A DNA stretch of 49,901 nucleotides from Chlorobiota bacterium (GCA_030596395.1 JAUVKF010000016.1:1-49901), one strand, 5' to 3'; counted from the stretch's first letter, positions 17,369 through 26,761 are shown. Notes: a model not told the origin generated them from the sequence alone. Translations and numbers: made by a program.

Positions 17369-17406
17369 CAGCCATTTTTGAAGAAACTATTCCAAAGCGT
17401 AAGAAG

Positions 17407-17760
17407 ATGAGCAAGAACGAATTGATACAAGTGGTTGAAGATACAATCGAAGTAAAGGAATTCCCGAAATTCAAAGCCGGTGATACCATTACCGTTACAT
17501 ATAAAATCCGTGAAGGGAACAAAGAGCGTTTACAAAAGTTCCAGGGCGTTGTATTACAAAGGGTTGGCCACGGACCAACTGCAACTTTCACTGTCAGGAA
17601 GATTTCAGGAAATATAGGAGTTGAACGTGTTTTCCCGATCGCTTCTCCATTTATTGAAGAGATTTTTGTAAACAAGGTGGGTGTTGTACGCAGGGCACGT
17701 ATTTTTTACTTCCGCAAACTGCGCGGTAAAAAAGCCAGGATCAAAGAAAAAAGAATGTAA
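17407..17760 (+). CDS. rplS: 50S ribosomal protein L19
   Basis: A 117-residue ribosomal protein at the 30S-50S interface. Recognised by FKAGDTITVTYKIREGNKER, the FQGVVLQR motif and the end AKKAR-like RGKKARIKEKRM. FPIASPFIEEIFV-KVGVVRRARIFYFRKLRGKKARI is the canonical C-terminal half. It has its own promoter and a strong terminator, so it is probably monocistronic here. Confidence 0.98.
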   Translation: MSKNELIQVVEDTIEVKEFPKFKAGDTITVTYKIREGNKERLQKFQGVVLQRVGHGPTATFTVRKISGNIGVERVFPIASPFIEEIFVNKVGVVRRARIFYFRKLRGKKARIKEKRM

Positions 17761-17780
17761 TTATTCGGAACAAAATATGG

Positions 17781-17809
17781 AACTCCGGTCAGTTTGGCCG
17801 GAGTTTTTC
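17781..17809 (+). terminator. Intrinsic terminator after rplS
   Basis: ACTCCGG (17782-17788) pairs with CCGGAGT (17798-17804), followed by a run of T (17804-17808). It lies 21 bp after the rplS stop. Confidence 0.9.
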
Positions 17810-17948
17810 GTTTAAATCAATTCTCGTTTAATTGCGAAGGAGTTACGCCAACAGCGGGACGACTGCGGCAATCCCAAGGTACATATCGTTGTTTCATTTT
17901 AGGAAACCCAGCATAAAGCGCGTTTTTAACGCGTTTGGGTTATCCATT

Positions 17949-19529
17949 TTAGTCCAAAATCACCTTCCCGCTTCCAATCATTCCGATTTTATTACGCACC
18001 TTTATCACATACAATCCTTTCTTCCAGCCTATGGTATTTACCTCAATTTTGGTTTGCCCTTTTGTAACCTGCATTTCATCCACCTTCCTGCCAAACAAAT
18101 CATAAACTTCAATTCGCCAACTGCTGACTGCCGACTGTTGACTGCTGACTGTAAACTTATCCCTTGCCGGATTTGGGTAAATAAGTATTTTATTTTCAAT
18201 TTCACTTTTTGCTCTGTAAATTTCCTCCATACCCACTATTATTCCGCAATCATCCTGCACAATGGTATCGGAAACAATTTCTCCATCACAAAGGCTATCA
18301 TATGTGAAAATTTGTGTGTAAATCGTATCACTTTCCAGGCTTTGGTTGAGTTTGAAAAGGTAGGTGTCAAAAACATCCCCATCATTCATGTTAGTTTGAT
18401 AGAGTACTTTGTTATCAAATGTGATTTCAACATGGCCTATCCAGTCATTCTCAAGTGGAGTAGTTTGTTTAATGATATTACCTAAAGTATCAATGATCAC
18501 TGCCTTAGGATGTGTATTTGCACCACCAGAAGTAACACTGGCCGCAAGGGAAGTATCGGTGATAAACTTAGCCTCAATCATTGTCCCGAAGGAATTGGGT
18601 AGAGCAAAGTCGTAAATATCAATGATATTGCCGGTAAAATCCATTTTTAACAATGCCGGGGCATAATCGGCACGGGATGAATAATATTTATGAGTAATAG
18701 AAGAATAGAAATTATTTGAATCCGGGTCAATTGTAGTTGTCCAGGCATGGCCCCCTTTATCAGTTATTTCACTATGCACCACAGTTTCCCACTCAAAGTT
18801 GCCTGAAGAATCTGTTTTGATGTAATAAGGTTTATAATACCAGGAATGTGGTGGATCAGGTGAAGCATAAGAGCAATATCCGGTTATCAGAAACCCCTTG
18901 TCAGGTGTCATGATTAAATTTTGAGCTTCTTGATTATGTATATTAGTATCCAGGCTGTTATAACATTGCTTCCAATGCATATCACCGACTGAATTAAATT
19001 TAGTAAGACATATGCGATCATGAACCAGATCAACATTCATATACCGCAATACTGCGACACAACCACCATCCCCTAAAGCAATCACATCTTCCGCGTAGTT
19101 TAATCCTTCCTCATAGAATACCTTGCACCACTCCTTTTCACCGCAAGCATTTAGTTTCATGATTAATGGATCATAATAAGATTCGGCATAAAAGCTCGTT
19201 GATCCAACTAAAAAAATGTCGCCCTCACGATTACTATCTGTACCATCAGAAATAACTATGGAATTTGAAAAATGCCCTATCACCTTATTCCATATTAATT
19301 CACCATTTACATCTGTTTTTACTAACCAATTAAATTCGGGGTAGTTTGGTCCATATCTTCCCGCAAGTAGATAACCTTTATCATAATATTCTATGATGCT
19401 TTCACCATATGGATTTTCTCCTTCAAAATAGGTTTTTGTCCATCTGTTTTGGCTTTTCAATCCAAATGATAAAATTATGCAAGTAATGATTATTGCGATT
19501 TCCTTAAACGTGCCTATCGTTCTTGTCAT
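17949..19529 (-). CDS. T9SS cargo protein with C-terminal sorting domain
   Basis: A 526-residue secreted protein. Residues about 10-27 form the signal peptide (ending LKSQ). The middle is made of repeated strand units (for example GYLLAGRYGPNYPEF, GDIFLVGSTSFYAE, GGCVAVLRYMN, KGFLITGYCSY) suggesting a beta-propeller of about seven blades. The last 80 residues are a type A T9SS sorting domain: IYPNPARDKFTV, WRIEVYDLFGRKV, GLYVIKVRNK and a final KVILD. Within that domain the serine/glutamine-rich SSQQSAVSS is encoded by a short tandem repeat (18121-18151) of a kind that is intergenic elsewhere in the window. It probably ends up outside the cell; the ligand is unknown. Confidence 0.85.
   Translation of the reverse strand: MTRTIGTFKEIAIIITCIILSFGLKSQNRWTKTYFEGENPYGESIIEYYDKGYLLAGRYGPNYPEFNWLVKTDVNGELIWNKVIGHFSNSIVISDGTDSNREGDIFLVGSTSFYAESYYDPLIMKLNACGEKEWCKVFYEEGLNYAEDVIALGDGGCVAVLRYMNVDLVHDRICLTKFNSVGDMHWKQCYNSLDTNIHNQEAQNLIMTPDKGFLITGYCSYASPDPPHSWYYKPYYIKTDSSGNFEWETVVHSEITDKGGHAWTTTIDPDSNNFYSSITHKYYSSRADYAPALLKMDFTGNIIDIYDFALPNSFGTMIEAKFITDTSLAASVTSGGANTHPKAVIIDTLGNIIKQTTPLENDWIGHVEITFDNKVLYQTNMNDGDVFDTYLFKLNQSLESDTIYTQIFTYDSLCDGEIVSDTIVQDDCGIIVGMEEIYRAKSEIENKILIYPNPARDKFTVSSQQSAVSSWRIEVYDLFGRKVDEMQVTKGQTKIEVNTIGWKKGLYVIKVRNKIGMIGSGKVILD
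18121..18151. repeat. CTGACTG tandem repeat inside the sorting domain coding region
   Basis: CTGCTGACTG-CCGACTGTTG-ACTGCTGACTG consists of degenerate 7-bp units. Fourteen bases, 18122-18135, recur inverted in intergenic DNA at 24153-24166. The insertion keeps the frame open. Confidence 0.7.
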
Positions 19530-19560
19530 TGTATGCTATGAAAAACGAAAATTAATTACC

Positions 19561-20313
19561 TCAAACTTTAGCCCCTCTTTGCCTCACCACCTCATACATC
19601 AGCACCCCAGCAGCGACCGAAACATTTAGTGATTCGATTTCACCCAGCAAAGGGATTTTAACTTCCATATCAGCTTTTTTTAGGTATTCAGCTGATATCC
19701 CCTCCCCTTCCGAACCCAGGATAATCCCAAGCGGTCCTGTCATATCCGACTGAAAATGATTTACTTCGGCTTTTTCGGCAGCAGCAACTATTTTCAATCC
19801 ACTATTTCGTAAAAAATCAAGGGTTGTTTTCAGGTTATCGCTTCGGCAAATTGGTATTTTATAAATGGCCCCGGCAGAAGATTTTATGGTTCCGGAATTC
19901 AATTGCGCTGAATTTTTAGATGGAATGATAACAGCATCCACACCCGTACATTCGGCAGTGCGCAGAATAGCGCCAAAATTACGCACATCTGTTATCCGGT
20001 CAAGGATGATCACAAAAGGTGTCTTTCCTTCTTCATAAATAGTTGGTAGAATATCCTCTATCTGATAAAATACCACAGGTGAAATATAGGCCACAACACC
20101 CTGGTGGTTTTTACGGGTAAGCCTGTTCAACTTTTCTATGGGTACAATCTGGTATGGAATGGATCGATCCTTAATCATTTTCATCAACTCACCAAAGTTA
20201 TCACTCCGTAAACCTTTCTGGATGAACACCTTTTCGGCTTCTTTGCCCGAGTCAATAGCTTCCATTACCGGACGGATACCATAAACCATATCTTGTTTGA
20301 AATCTTCTCTCAT
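19561..20313 (-). CDS. rlmB: 23S rRNA 2'-O-methyltransferase of the RlmB/TrmH family
   Basis: SPOUT-class enzyme that methylates a ribose, in E. coli at G2251 of 23S rRNA. The 250-residue chain begins with a substrate-binding domain (YGIRPVMEAIDSGKEAEKVF, about 10-75) and continues with the knotted catalytic part: LDRITDVRNFGAILRTAEC with the Asn-Arg pair, GIILGSEGEGIS and LNVSVAAGVLMYE. The stop of rmuC lies directly against its ATG, so the two are coupled. RlmB and the tRNA-specific TrmH are close; the N-terminal domain favours RlmB. Confidence 0.92.
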   Translation of the reverse strand: MREDFKQDMVYGIRPVMEAIDSGKEAEKVFIQKGLRSDNFGELMKMIKDRSIPYQIVPIEKLNRLTRKNHQGVVAYISPVVFYQIEDILPTIYEEGKTPFVIILDRITDVRNFGAILRTAECTGVDAVIIPSKNSAQLNSGTIKSSAGAIYKIPICRSDNLKTTLDFLRNSGLKIVAAAEKAEVNHFQSDMTGPLGIILGSEGEGISAEYLKKADMEVKIPLLGEIESLNVSVAAGVLMYEVVRQRGAKV

Positions 20314-21624
20314 TTAATTTTCGAGGTTTAAAATTTCGGAGGGCAAATTTTTACTGGTTTTAGCACCCAGCTGTTTCATTTTCTCAACCTGTCCTAAAAT
20401 ATTGCCACGTCCTGAACTGAGCTTTTTGTGGGCTTCGCGGTATGAATCGGATGCCCGATCAAGGTTGACTCCAATTTTTTCAAGGTCAGCAAGAAAGCCA
20501 ACAAATTTGTCATACAACTTTCCGCCCTGTTCAGCTATTTCCAATGCGTTCCGTGTTTGCTTCTCCTGACGCCAGATGACCTCGATGGTTTTTAATGTAG
20601 CCAAAAGCGTAGTAGGGCTTACGATCACAATCTTTTTGTCCCAGGCAAAGTTGAATAGTGATGGATCGGTTTGAACAGCCAGTGCAAATGCTGATTCCAG
20701 CGGCATGAACATCAATACAAAATCAGGGATATTCTTATTTTTCATGGAAGGATAGTTTTTCTCGTTCAACTCCTTCACATGTCCTTTAATGGATTCGATG
20801 TGCTTTTTAAGTGCTTTATCCCTGAATTCCTGGTCCTCGCTGGAAATATAATCGTGGTAAGCTGTCAGCGACACTTTTGAGTCAATTATCAGGTGTTTTT
20901 CCAGCGGCAGGGTAATGATAACATCCGGTCTGATGATCTGATCTTCTTCATTGCGCCCGGTTTCCTGGATGAAATACTCCTGGTTTTTGATCAGGCCTGA
21001 ATCTTCAAGCATCCGCTCCAGCACCACCTCACCCCAGTTACCCTGTTTCTTGCTGTCCGATTTTAAAGCTTTGGTCAGGTCTTGTGCATCTTTATCCAAA
21101 CGCATACTCAATTCCTGTAAATTCTTTAGTACTGCAAGCAGGTTGGTCTGGTCTTTTAATCCTTTAGTGTATGTATCTTCCACCTTCTTTTCAAAATTAC
21201 TGATCTTTTCCTTCAAAGGATTTAGTATATCGTGCATGTTTTTTGTACTGGCCTGGTTAAACTCATCAGTGTTCTGCTTTAATATTTTGTTGGCAATCAA
21301 CTCGAACTCCTTTTTAAATTTAACTTCAAGTTCTTCAAGTTGTTTACGCTCCGTTTCAAGTTTCTCGCTGAGGTTATCGTATTCAGTTTTAAGTGTGGCA
21401 ACCTGCAATTCTACTTGTTGTCTCCTGCCCGATTCTTCACTAAACTTATTCTCAAGCTTTCCATGCTCACTTTTAAGTTCGTCAAGTTTAGTTTGCAGAA
21501 TTGAATTTTCTTGAGTCAGCTGACCCCTAGCTTCAGATAGCCTTGTCTTAAACACAAGATTTCCAATCAAATAACCAACAAGTCCGCCAAATACCAAACC
21601 ACCAATCAGAAAAATTATATCCAT
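20314..21624 (-). CDS. rmuC: DNA recombination protein RmuC
   Basis: A 436-residue protein with one N-terminal membrane helix (residues 2-25, IIFLIGGLVFGGLVGYLIGN), a long coiled coil (about 30-190, rich in Glu, Lys and Leu) and the RmuC PD-(D/E)XK-like domain (about 200-370, KKQGNWGEVVLERMLEDSGL, RPDVIITLP, LIIDSKVSL). The D-x-K pair in LIIDSKV is the family's putative active site. RmuC limits inversions between short repeats; the mechanism is not settled. The gene is upstream of and abutting rlmB. Confidence 0.95.
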   Translation of the reverse strand: MDIIFLIGGLVFGGLVGYLIGNLVFKTRLSEARGQLTQENSILQTKLDELKSEHGKLENKFSEESGRRQQVELQVATLKTEYDNLSEKLETERKQLEELEVKFKKEFELIANKILKQNTDEFNQASTKNMHDILNPLKEKISNFEKKVEDTYTKGLKDQTNLLAVLKNLQELSMRLDKDAQDLTKALKSDSKKQGNWGEVVLERMLEDSGLIKNQEYFIQETGRNEEDQIIRPDVIITLPLEKHLIIDSKVSLTAYHDYISSEDQEFRDKALKKHIESIKGHVKELNEKNYPSMKNKNIPDFVLMFMPLESAFALAVQTDPSLFNFAWDKKIVIVSPTTLLATLKTIEVIWRQEKQTRNALEIAEQGGKLYDKFVGFLADLEKIGVNLDRASDSYREAHKKLSSGRGNILGQVEKMKQLGAKTSKNLPSEILNLEN

Positions 21625-21843
21625 TGTTTCAAATTTGGAGTAAAGTTACCAAATTCGTGAAGTGATATGTTATAAGCTATATGTTAATTGTTAAAAGAAT
21701 ATTATTCAACCAATACAAAAAATTCATTCTGTATTTTATTTGTAAAACAAAAAACAACACCATCGAACATATAACCAGTAACGTATAAACTTTTCTAACT
21801 CGGGAAAAAGCATTATCTTTATCTTTATAATCAAATTGCAACC

Positions 21844-22653
21844 ATGTATTACCTCAAATCGTTATTTGGCCTGGTTATTATTTTGTTATCGTTTACAATG
21901 ATAAATGGACAGGGTTATGAAGCCCCCCGAACCCGCATGCCGAATAATATTGTTAAACAGTTTATCAATGCTCATATTGAATATCCGAAGAGTGCGTTCG
22001 AAAACAGGGAAGAAGGCGTAGTGTTTATTGCATTTAATATTGACAAAGATGGCAGGACCTCAAATGTGCATGTGGAGAAATCAGTATCACAGGTAATCGA
22101 CAGCGCTGCCATACATCTTTTTAACCTGATACTATGGGAACCGGCAAAATATTATGGCAAAGCAGTTAAGGGTGAAAGTAGTTTTAAAATACGCTACAAT
22201 ATCAAACGATACCAATCTTTGGCTAAAAAACGAGGCTATAATGAAATCCCGCTTCCTTTTGAACCTCTGAGCCAATCTCTTGGAATTTATACTGTAAAAA
22301 AATTGGACCTGGCACCCGAAGCTGTTGTGGATACGTCCTATAATTCCACTCAGGATTTCATTATACAAAATCTTGTATTACCTGATGCCGCACTCAAATT
22401 AAACCTCACAGGTTATGTAAAATTGCGGTTTATCATCGAAGCAAATGGCCTTCCATCAAACATTATGGTAATAGAGCCCCTGGGAGGCGGTTGCACCGAA
22501 GAGGCTATCCGTATTGTTCAACTGATCAAATGGATACCCGGTATTAAAAACAACGAAGCTGTTCGTACATGTTATAATCTTTCATTTAAATTCGATCCGG
22601 CTGATGAGATCAAGAGCAAACACATTCCAAACCAGTCTAATACAGGCATTTAA
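21844..22653 (+). CDS. Secreted protein with two TonB C-terminal-like domains
   Basis: A 269-residue exported protein. A signal peptide (1-22, ending INGQ) is followed by one TonB_C-like domain at about 35-125 (IEYPKSAFENREEGVVFIAFNIDKDGR, VEKSVSQVIDSAAIHLF) and a second at about 165-255 (VLPDAALKLNLTGYVKLRFIIEANGLP, LGGGCTEEAIRIVQLIKWIPG). Classic TonB has a single such domain with a retained membrane anchor and Pro-rich linker; both are missing here. It may bind receptors in the periplasm or serve a different role. It is followed by a separate promoter for the next gene. Confidence 0.8.
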   Translation: MYYLKSLFGLVIILLSFTMINGQGYEAPRTRMPNNIVKQFINAHIEYPKSAFENREEGVVFIAFNIDKDGRTSNVHVEKSVSQVIDSAAIHLFNLILWEPAKYYGKAVKGESSFKIRYNIKRYQSLAKKRGYNEIPLPFEPLSQSLGIYTVKKLDLAPEAVVDTSYNSTQDFIIQNLVLPDAALKLNLTGYVKLRFIIEANGLPSNIMVIEPLGGGCTEEAIRIVQLIKWIPGIKNNEAVRTCYNLSFKFDPADEIKSKHIPNQSNTGI

Positions 22654-22679
22654 TACAGATTTTTGTCAATCTGTTACAA

Positions 22680-22710
22680 TTTGTATTCTATTGTAATTCA
22701 ATTATCTTTG
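22680..22710 (+). promoter_or_regulatory. Promoter of the DUF3078 gene
   Basis: TTTG (22680-22683), 19 bp spacer, TATCTTTG (22703-22710): an excellent match to the Bacteroidota -33/-7 consensus, 29 bp before the start codon. Confidence 0.75.
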
Positions 22711-22739
22711 CGGCGAATTTTCAAACTAAAAACTTAAAT

Positions 22740-23645
22740 ATGAAAAAGCTTATTCTAATTACACTAATGATGGGATCTATATCCTTATTTTCACAAGACA
22801 CTATTCGAGTTGGTAACTGGACAATCACGGGAAAGATTAGCGCGAACTTTTCGCAGAGTTATTTTTCAAATTGGTCAGCAGGTGGTACAAGCAGTTTTAC
22901 AGGTATTGGTAAATATACCATGTCGGCTGACTACAAAAAAAACAAGCATGGCTGGAACAACTGGCTTGACCTTGCTTTGGGTTACTCCGTTTTTGCAGAT
23001 GAAAAACCTTTGAAAACAGAGGACAAAATTGAATACATTACGGGTTATTTATATGAGCTTAAATCACCATGGTTTTTCTCAGTAATGGGGAAATTCAAAT
23101 CTCAATTTGCAAAAGGCTATGATTATGCAGCTGACTCTACCAACTACATCTCAGGTTTCATGGCACCAGGTTACTTCGACATAGGACCCGGTATCACTTA
23201 TAAACCTAACGATTGGTTTTCGGTAAACTTTTCACCTGCGACTGCTGCATGGATTGTTGTGAGTGACCAGGCTTTGGCAGATGCCGGCTCATTTGGCCTT
23301 GATCCTGCTGTAACAGACACTGCCGGTAACATTATTACTCATGCCAAAAAAGTGAAAACAATGTTTGGCGCCAAAGTTATGGCCGTTTTGCAAAAGGAAG
23401 TTGCAAAAAATATCACTCTCGGCACAAAGCTGGAACTTTTCTCCGATTATTTAGACAACCCTCAAAACATAGATGTTAACTGGCAGGTGCTTATCAGCCT
23501 TAAGGTAAACAGTTGGTTGAATGTTGATTTATCCACAGAACTGATTTATGATGACGATGTGATGATCACTGATAAAGACGGCAATACAGGTCCGAGAACA
23601 CAATTTAAAGAAATGTTGCTTGTCAGTGTTGGTTTCACGTTTTAA
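22740..23645 (+). CDS. DUF3078 outer-membrane barrel-like protein
   Basis: A 301-residue exported protein with a short signal peptide (1-18, ISLFSQ). The mature protein starts with the DUF3078 hallmark NWTITGKISANFSQSYFSNWSAGG and has alternating amphipathic strands throughout, ending MLLVSVGFTF with a terminal Phe, as in outer-membrane barrels. The function of DUF3078 is unknown. The following phosphodiesterase start lies 3 bp downstream, so both are probably transcribed together from the promoter at 22680. Confidence 0.82.
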   Translation: MKKLILITLMMGSISLFSQDTIRVGNWTITGKISANFSQSYFSNWSAGGTSSFTGIGKYTMSADYKKNKHGWNNWLDLALGYSVFADEKPLKTEDKIEYITGYLYELKSPWFFSVMGKFKSQFAKGYDYAADSTNYISGFMAPGYFDIGPGITYKPNDWFSVNFSPATAAWIVVSDQALADAGSFGLDPAVTDTAGNIITHAKKVKTMFGAKVMAVLQKEVAKNITLGTKLELFSDYLDNPQNIDVNWQVLISLKVNSWLNVDLSTELIYDDDVMITDKDGNTGPRTQFKEMLLVSVGFTF

Positions 23646-23648
23646 TTG

Positions 23649-24143
23649 ATGAAAAAAATTGGACTCTTATCGGACACTCACGGGTTTATCCACCCAAAGG
23701 TGTCCGGTTTTTTTATGTCCTGTGATGAGATCTGGCATGCCGGGGATATCGGCAATGTTGAAACTGCAGATAAACTTGCAGAAATCAAACCTTTTAAAGC
23801 CGTTTATGGAAACATTGATGGTGGTAAATTAAGGCAGACATTTAAGGAGTTTGAAATATTCCGATGCGAAAATGTAAAAGTCCTTATGATCCACATTGGA
23901 GGTTATCCGGGAAGGTACACTCCTACTGCCAGAAAACTATTAGCCGAACACAAACCAAAACTTTTCATATCGGGGCATTCTCATATTTTAAAGGTAATGC
24001 CTGATCCAAGATACAATCTTCTACATATAAACCCTGGTTCTGCAGGAAAACAGGGCCTCCATAAAATGATCACAATGGTTCGTTTCGTAATTGATGGAAG
24101 CGATATTAAAGATCTTGAAGTTTTCGAAACTAAGAGAAGTTAG
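23649..24143 (+). CDS. YfcE/MJ0936-family metallophosphoesterase
   Basis: A compact dinuclear-metal phosphodiesterase. From ATG 23649 the protein has 164 residues and begins MKKIGLLSDTHGFIHP, where D-x-H is metal motif 1. HAGDIGNVE (motif 2), YGNIDGG (motif 3, N-D/N), IHIGGYPG (motif 4) and SGHSHI (motif 5) follow. A TTG three bases upstream is a less likely start. Activity on bis-p-nitrophenyl phosphate is known for relatives, while the natural substrate is not. It follows the DUF3078 gene with no real gap. Confidence 0.9.
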   Translation: MKKIGLLSDTHGFIHPKVSGFFMSCDEIWHAGDIGNVETADKLAEIKPFKAVYGNIDGGKLRQTFKEFEIFRCENVKVLMIHIGGYPGRYTPTARKLLAEHKPKLFISGHSHILKVMPDPRYNLLHINPGSAGKQGLHKMITMVRFVIDGSDIKDLEVFETKRS

Positions 24144-24152
24144 GTAGTAACT

Positions 24153-24227
24153 GTCGGCAGTCAGCAATGCTAATCACATAACTTCAAACTTTAAACTTTA
24201 GACTTCTGCCAAAGGCATCCCTACGGG
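24153..24227. repeat. Intergenic mosaic of dispersed repeats
   Basis: Contains GTCGGCAGTCAGCA (24153-24166, inverted match to 18122-18135), a TTAAACTTTAGACTT unit (inverted match to DNA near 29960) and the CCAAAGG-AT-CCTACGG repeat at 24207-24227 related to 286-308 and 43219-43241. Confidence 0.6.
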
Positions 24228-24241
24228 AAAACCCAAAACCC

Positions 24242-24715
24242 TTATCTCAGCCTATCAGCCGACCGAATAAGTTTTTCATCAGCCATTATTCCGCGATAAG
24301 CCAGGACATAGAAAACGAATGTAATAATTGGAAGGTATGTACCCGGTACCTGGTAGCCTATTATGCCGCCCGAAACACGCTCCATTTCAGGTGTGTAATA
24401 AAAGAAAAACAATGCGATCATTACCAGCAGAAGAATGACTGCGATACGAAGTACATTTAATTGCACCATTCGTTTCTTAAACAAAAAGATCGTGATTATT
24501 GACATGATAAAGGCCAGCGACGCAATTCCAATCATGGGCCACATAAAATAAACCGGAAAATCCGGTATACTATCAGGAATAAGACTGCCAATTTTGTAGA
24601 TGTATAAAACCAGGCTGTCTTTGGCACCTATTGCATCTGCCAATGGAAAATAAGCTGTTGCACCCATTGCTATTGCAGCAAGAAGCAGGTATAATGATTG
24701 AATTCGTTGTATCAT
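24242..24715 (-). CDS. DUF4293 integral membrane protein
   Basis: A 157-residue protein with four hydrophobic helices (about 5-25, 52-78, 83-105 and 122-145) and the DUF4293 beginning MIQRIQSLYLLLAAIAMGA. It ends with a basic tail (IRSADRLR). The family is found almost only in Bacteroidota, often near rho, as here, where rho is divergent 281 bp away. Function unknown. Confidence 0.85.
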   Translation of the reverse strand: MIQRIQSLYLLLAAIAMGATAYFPLADAIGAKDSLVLYIYKIGSLIPDSIPDFPVYFMWPMIGIASLAFIMSIITIFLFKKRMVQLNVLRIAVILLLVMIALFFFYYTPEMERVSGGIIGYQVPGTYLPIITFVFYVLAYRGIMADEKLIRSADRLR

Positions 24716-24871
24716 AAAACCAGTTATTTAAAAACAAGTGCAAAAGTAATCATTAACTAAAATGAATATTCCTTATAGGGAATAATAAAAACCCGAATAA
24801 TCTTGATTCATTCTAAATATGTCAATTAAATTATTTTTTTGGATTTGGCTATCAATACTTTAAAAAAGTAG

Positions 24872-24879
24872 TATATTTG
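24872..24879 (+). promoter_or_regulatory. rho promoter, -7 element
   Basis: TATATTTG matches TAxxTTTG and lies 117 bp before the rho start, leaving a long 5' leader. A TTTG at 24844-24847 is 24 bp upstream, longer than the usual spacing. Confidence 0.5.
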
Positions 24880-24996
24880 CAATTGCAAGGAAAAGCATTC
24901 CGCAAATTTTCCTCCTTTTTATAGAACAATTATACAATAAACATTTTTCAATTTCCTTATAATTAATCGATAGATTGTTTCTAAAATCCATTATAA

Positions 24997-26739
24997 ATGT
25001 ATGATATTATAGAGCTTAACAGTAAGCTGGTTGCCGAGTTGCGGCAAATTGCCAAAAAATTAAATATTCCTAAAACAGAAAAACTTCTCAAGAAAGATCT
25101 TGTTTACAAAATACTTGATTACCAGGCTTTAAATCCAACTACCGAAACGCTAAAAAAAGAATCGCAAGTTAAAACAGTACGCCATCCGCGTAATAGAAGG
25201 CCAGATTCAAAAGAGTCATCAAAACACGCTGCTACCAAAAAAGAGTCAACAGCCACTGATAAAAACAAAGAGCAGAAAGAAGAAAAACGTCCCGAAAAAA
25301 GGGGAAGACAGCCCGATAAAAGGGAAAGGCAACCCGAAAAAAGAGAAAGACAAAGAAAACCACTTTTGGCTTCAAGCACAAGCAGTGAAAGGCAAAAATC
25401 TGATTTGACCGTGATGGACGATGAAACTATCTCTGCAAAGCCACAATCAAAAAGCAGGGATGAAAAAACGCCGGAAGTTGTTTCCCATGATCGAGTAAAA
25501 AGACCTGAAGAAGACCGACAGGAAAAGGAAAGAAGATTTGAACGAAGAGATCAAAAATTCCAGCAAAAACGAGAAAGTAATCATGATCAGCAAAGGCAGC
25601 GTAAAGAATACGCATTTGAATTTGAAGGCATGGTATCAGCTGAAGGCGTGCTGGAGATCATGCCCGATGGTTATGGTTTTTTAAGGTCATCTGATTACAA
25701 TTACCTTAATTCGCCGGATGATGTTTATGTTTCGCAGTCGCAAATCAAACTATTCGGACTAAAAACAGGTGATACGGTCAGAGGAAATATTCGTCCGCCA
25801 AAGGAAAGTGAAAAGTATTTTCCATTAATAAAAGTTGAAAAGATCAATGGAAAGCTCCCTGAAGAGGTTCGCGACCGTATTCCATTCGACTTTCTTACTC
25901 CCTTATTCCCTGAAGAAAAATTTAAACTTACAGGGCATAAAGAAGAAAGCACTTCTACAAGGGTGATGGATATGTTCTGCCCGATTGGAAAAGGCCAGCG
26001 TGGATTGATCGTTTCGCAGCCCAAAACAGGTAAAACAGTATTGTTGAAAGAGATTGCCAATGCAATTGCCGGCAACCACCCTGAAGCCTATTTAATTATC
26101 CTTTTAATTGACGAAAGGCCTGAGGAAGTTACCGATATGAAACGCAGCGTAAATGCAGAAGTGGTTGCTTCTACTTTTGATGAACCTGCCGAAAAACATG
26201 TAAAAATTGCTAACCTTGTTTTGGAAAAAGCAAAAAGGTTAACCGAATGTGGTCATGATGTTGTAATCCTGCTCGACTCTATTACCCGTCTGGCAAGAGC
26301 ATACAATACCATGTCCCCTGCTTCAGGAAAAGTACTTTCCGGTGGGGTTGAAGCTAATGCACTTCAAAAGCCAAAACGTTTCTTTGGTGCAGCTCGCCAG
26401 ATTGAGAATGGCGGTTCACTAACCATTCTTGCTACTGCACTCATCGATACAGGTTCGAAAATGGATGAGGTTATTTTTGAGGAGTTTAAAGGAACAGGTA
26501 ATATGGAATTGCAACTTGATCGCAAACTCTCCAACAAACGTATCTACCCTGCTATCGACATTGTTGCTTCCAGCACAAGGCGCGAGGATTTACTGCTTGA
26601 CAAAGAAACCTTACAACGTATCTGGATTCTTAGGAATCACCTTGCAGACATGAATACTGTTGAAGCAATGAATTTTTTAACAGATAAAATGAGGTTCACT
26701 CAAAATAATCAGGAATTCCTGATCTCGATGAATGGATAA
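24997..26739 (+). CDS. rho: Transcription termination factor Rho with large charged insertion
   Basis: A 580-residue hexameric RNA-dependent ATPase. Residues about 5-45 form the Rho N-terminal helical domain ([20 protein letters not shown]). Residues about 50-205 are an insertion very rich in Lys, Arg, Glu and Gln, including three tandem units like [21 protein letters not shown]. The cold-shock-like RNA-binding domain follows (about 208-270, [15 protein letters not shown]), then the ATPase core with Walker A SQPKTGKT (about 344-351), [30 protein letters not shown] and the C-terminal secondary RNA-binding loops. Typical E. coli Rho is 419 residues, so the extra length is almost all insertion. 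A terminator follows at 26762. Confidence 0.97.
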   Translation: MYDIIELNSKLVAELRQIAKKLNIPKTEKLLKKDLVYKILDYQALNPTTETLKKESQVKTVRHPRNRRPDSKESSKHAATKKESTATDKNKEQKEEKRPEKRGRQPDKRERQPEKRERQRKPLLASSTSSERQKSDLTVMDDETISAKPQSKSRDEKTPEVVSHDRVKRPEEDRQEKERRFERRDQKFQQKRESNHDQQRQRKEYAFEFEGMVSAEGVLEIMPDGYGFLRSSDYNYLNSPDDVYVSQSQIKLFGLKTGDTVRGNIRPPKESEKYFPLIKVEKINGKLPEEVRDRIPFDFLTPLFPEEKFKLTGHKEESTSTRVMDMFCPIGKGQRGLIVSQPKTGKTVLLKEIANAIAGNHPEAYLIILLIDERPEEVTDMKRSVNAEVVASTFDEPAEKHVKIANLVLEKAKRLTECGHDVVILLDSITRLARAYNTMSPASGKVLSGGVEANALQKPKRFFGAARQIENGGSLTILATALIDTGSKMDEVIFEEFKGTGNMELQLDRKLSNKRIYPAIDIVASSTRREDLLLDKETLQRIWILRNHLADMNTVEAMNFLTDKMRFTQNNQEFLISMNG

Positions 26740-26761
26740 CGAAAGATAATTTTTTTAATGG

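Larger units (their letters stand above)
17035..17406. other. Repeat-rich spacer between trmD and rplS
   Basis: The 372 bp hold low-complexity decayed repeats (AGACCTAAGA-like units, CCAGCATCCA units), two copies of a 31-bp GC-rich repeat (17163-17193 and 17234-17264) and the rplS promoter. No gene is supported. Confidence 0.7.

Noticed and set aside
17832..18485. A 217-codon plus-strand open frame
   Set aside because: It lies largely opposite the C-terminal coding region of the T9SS cargo gene, whose sorting domain is clearly recognisable; the plus frame has no domain, promoter or sensible composition.
20951..21514. A 187-codon plus-strand frame rich in Ser, Leu and Phe
   Set aside because: It is the complement of the RmuC coiled coil (Glu/Lys/Leu codons read backwards), a standard artefact.
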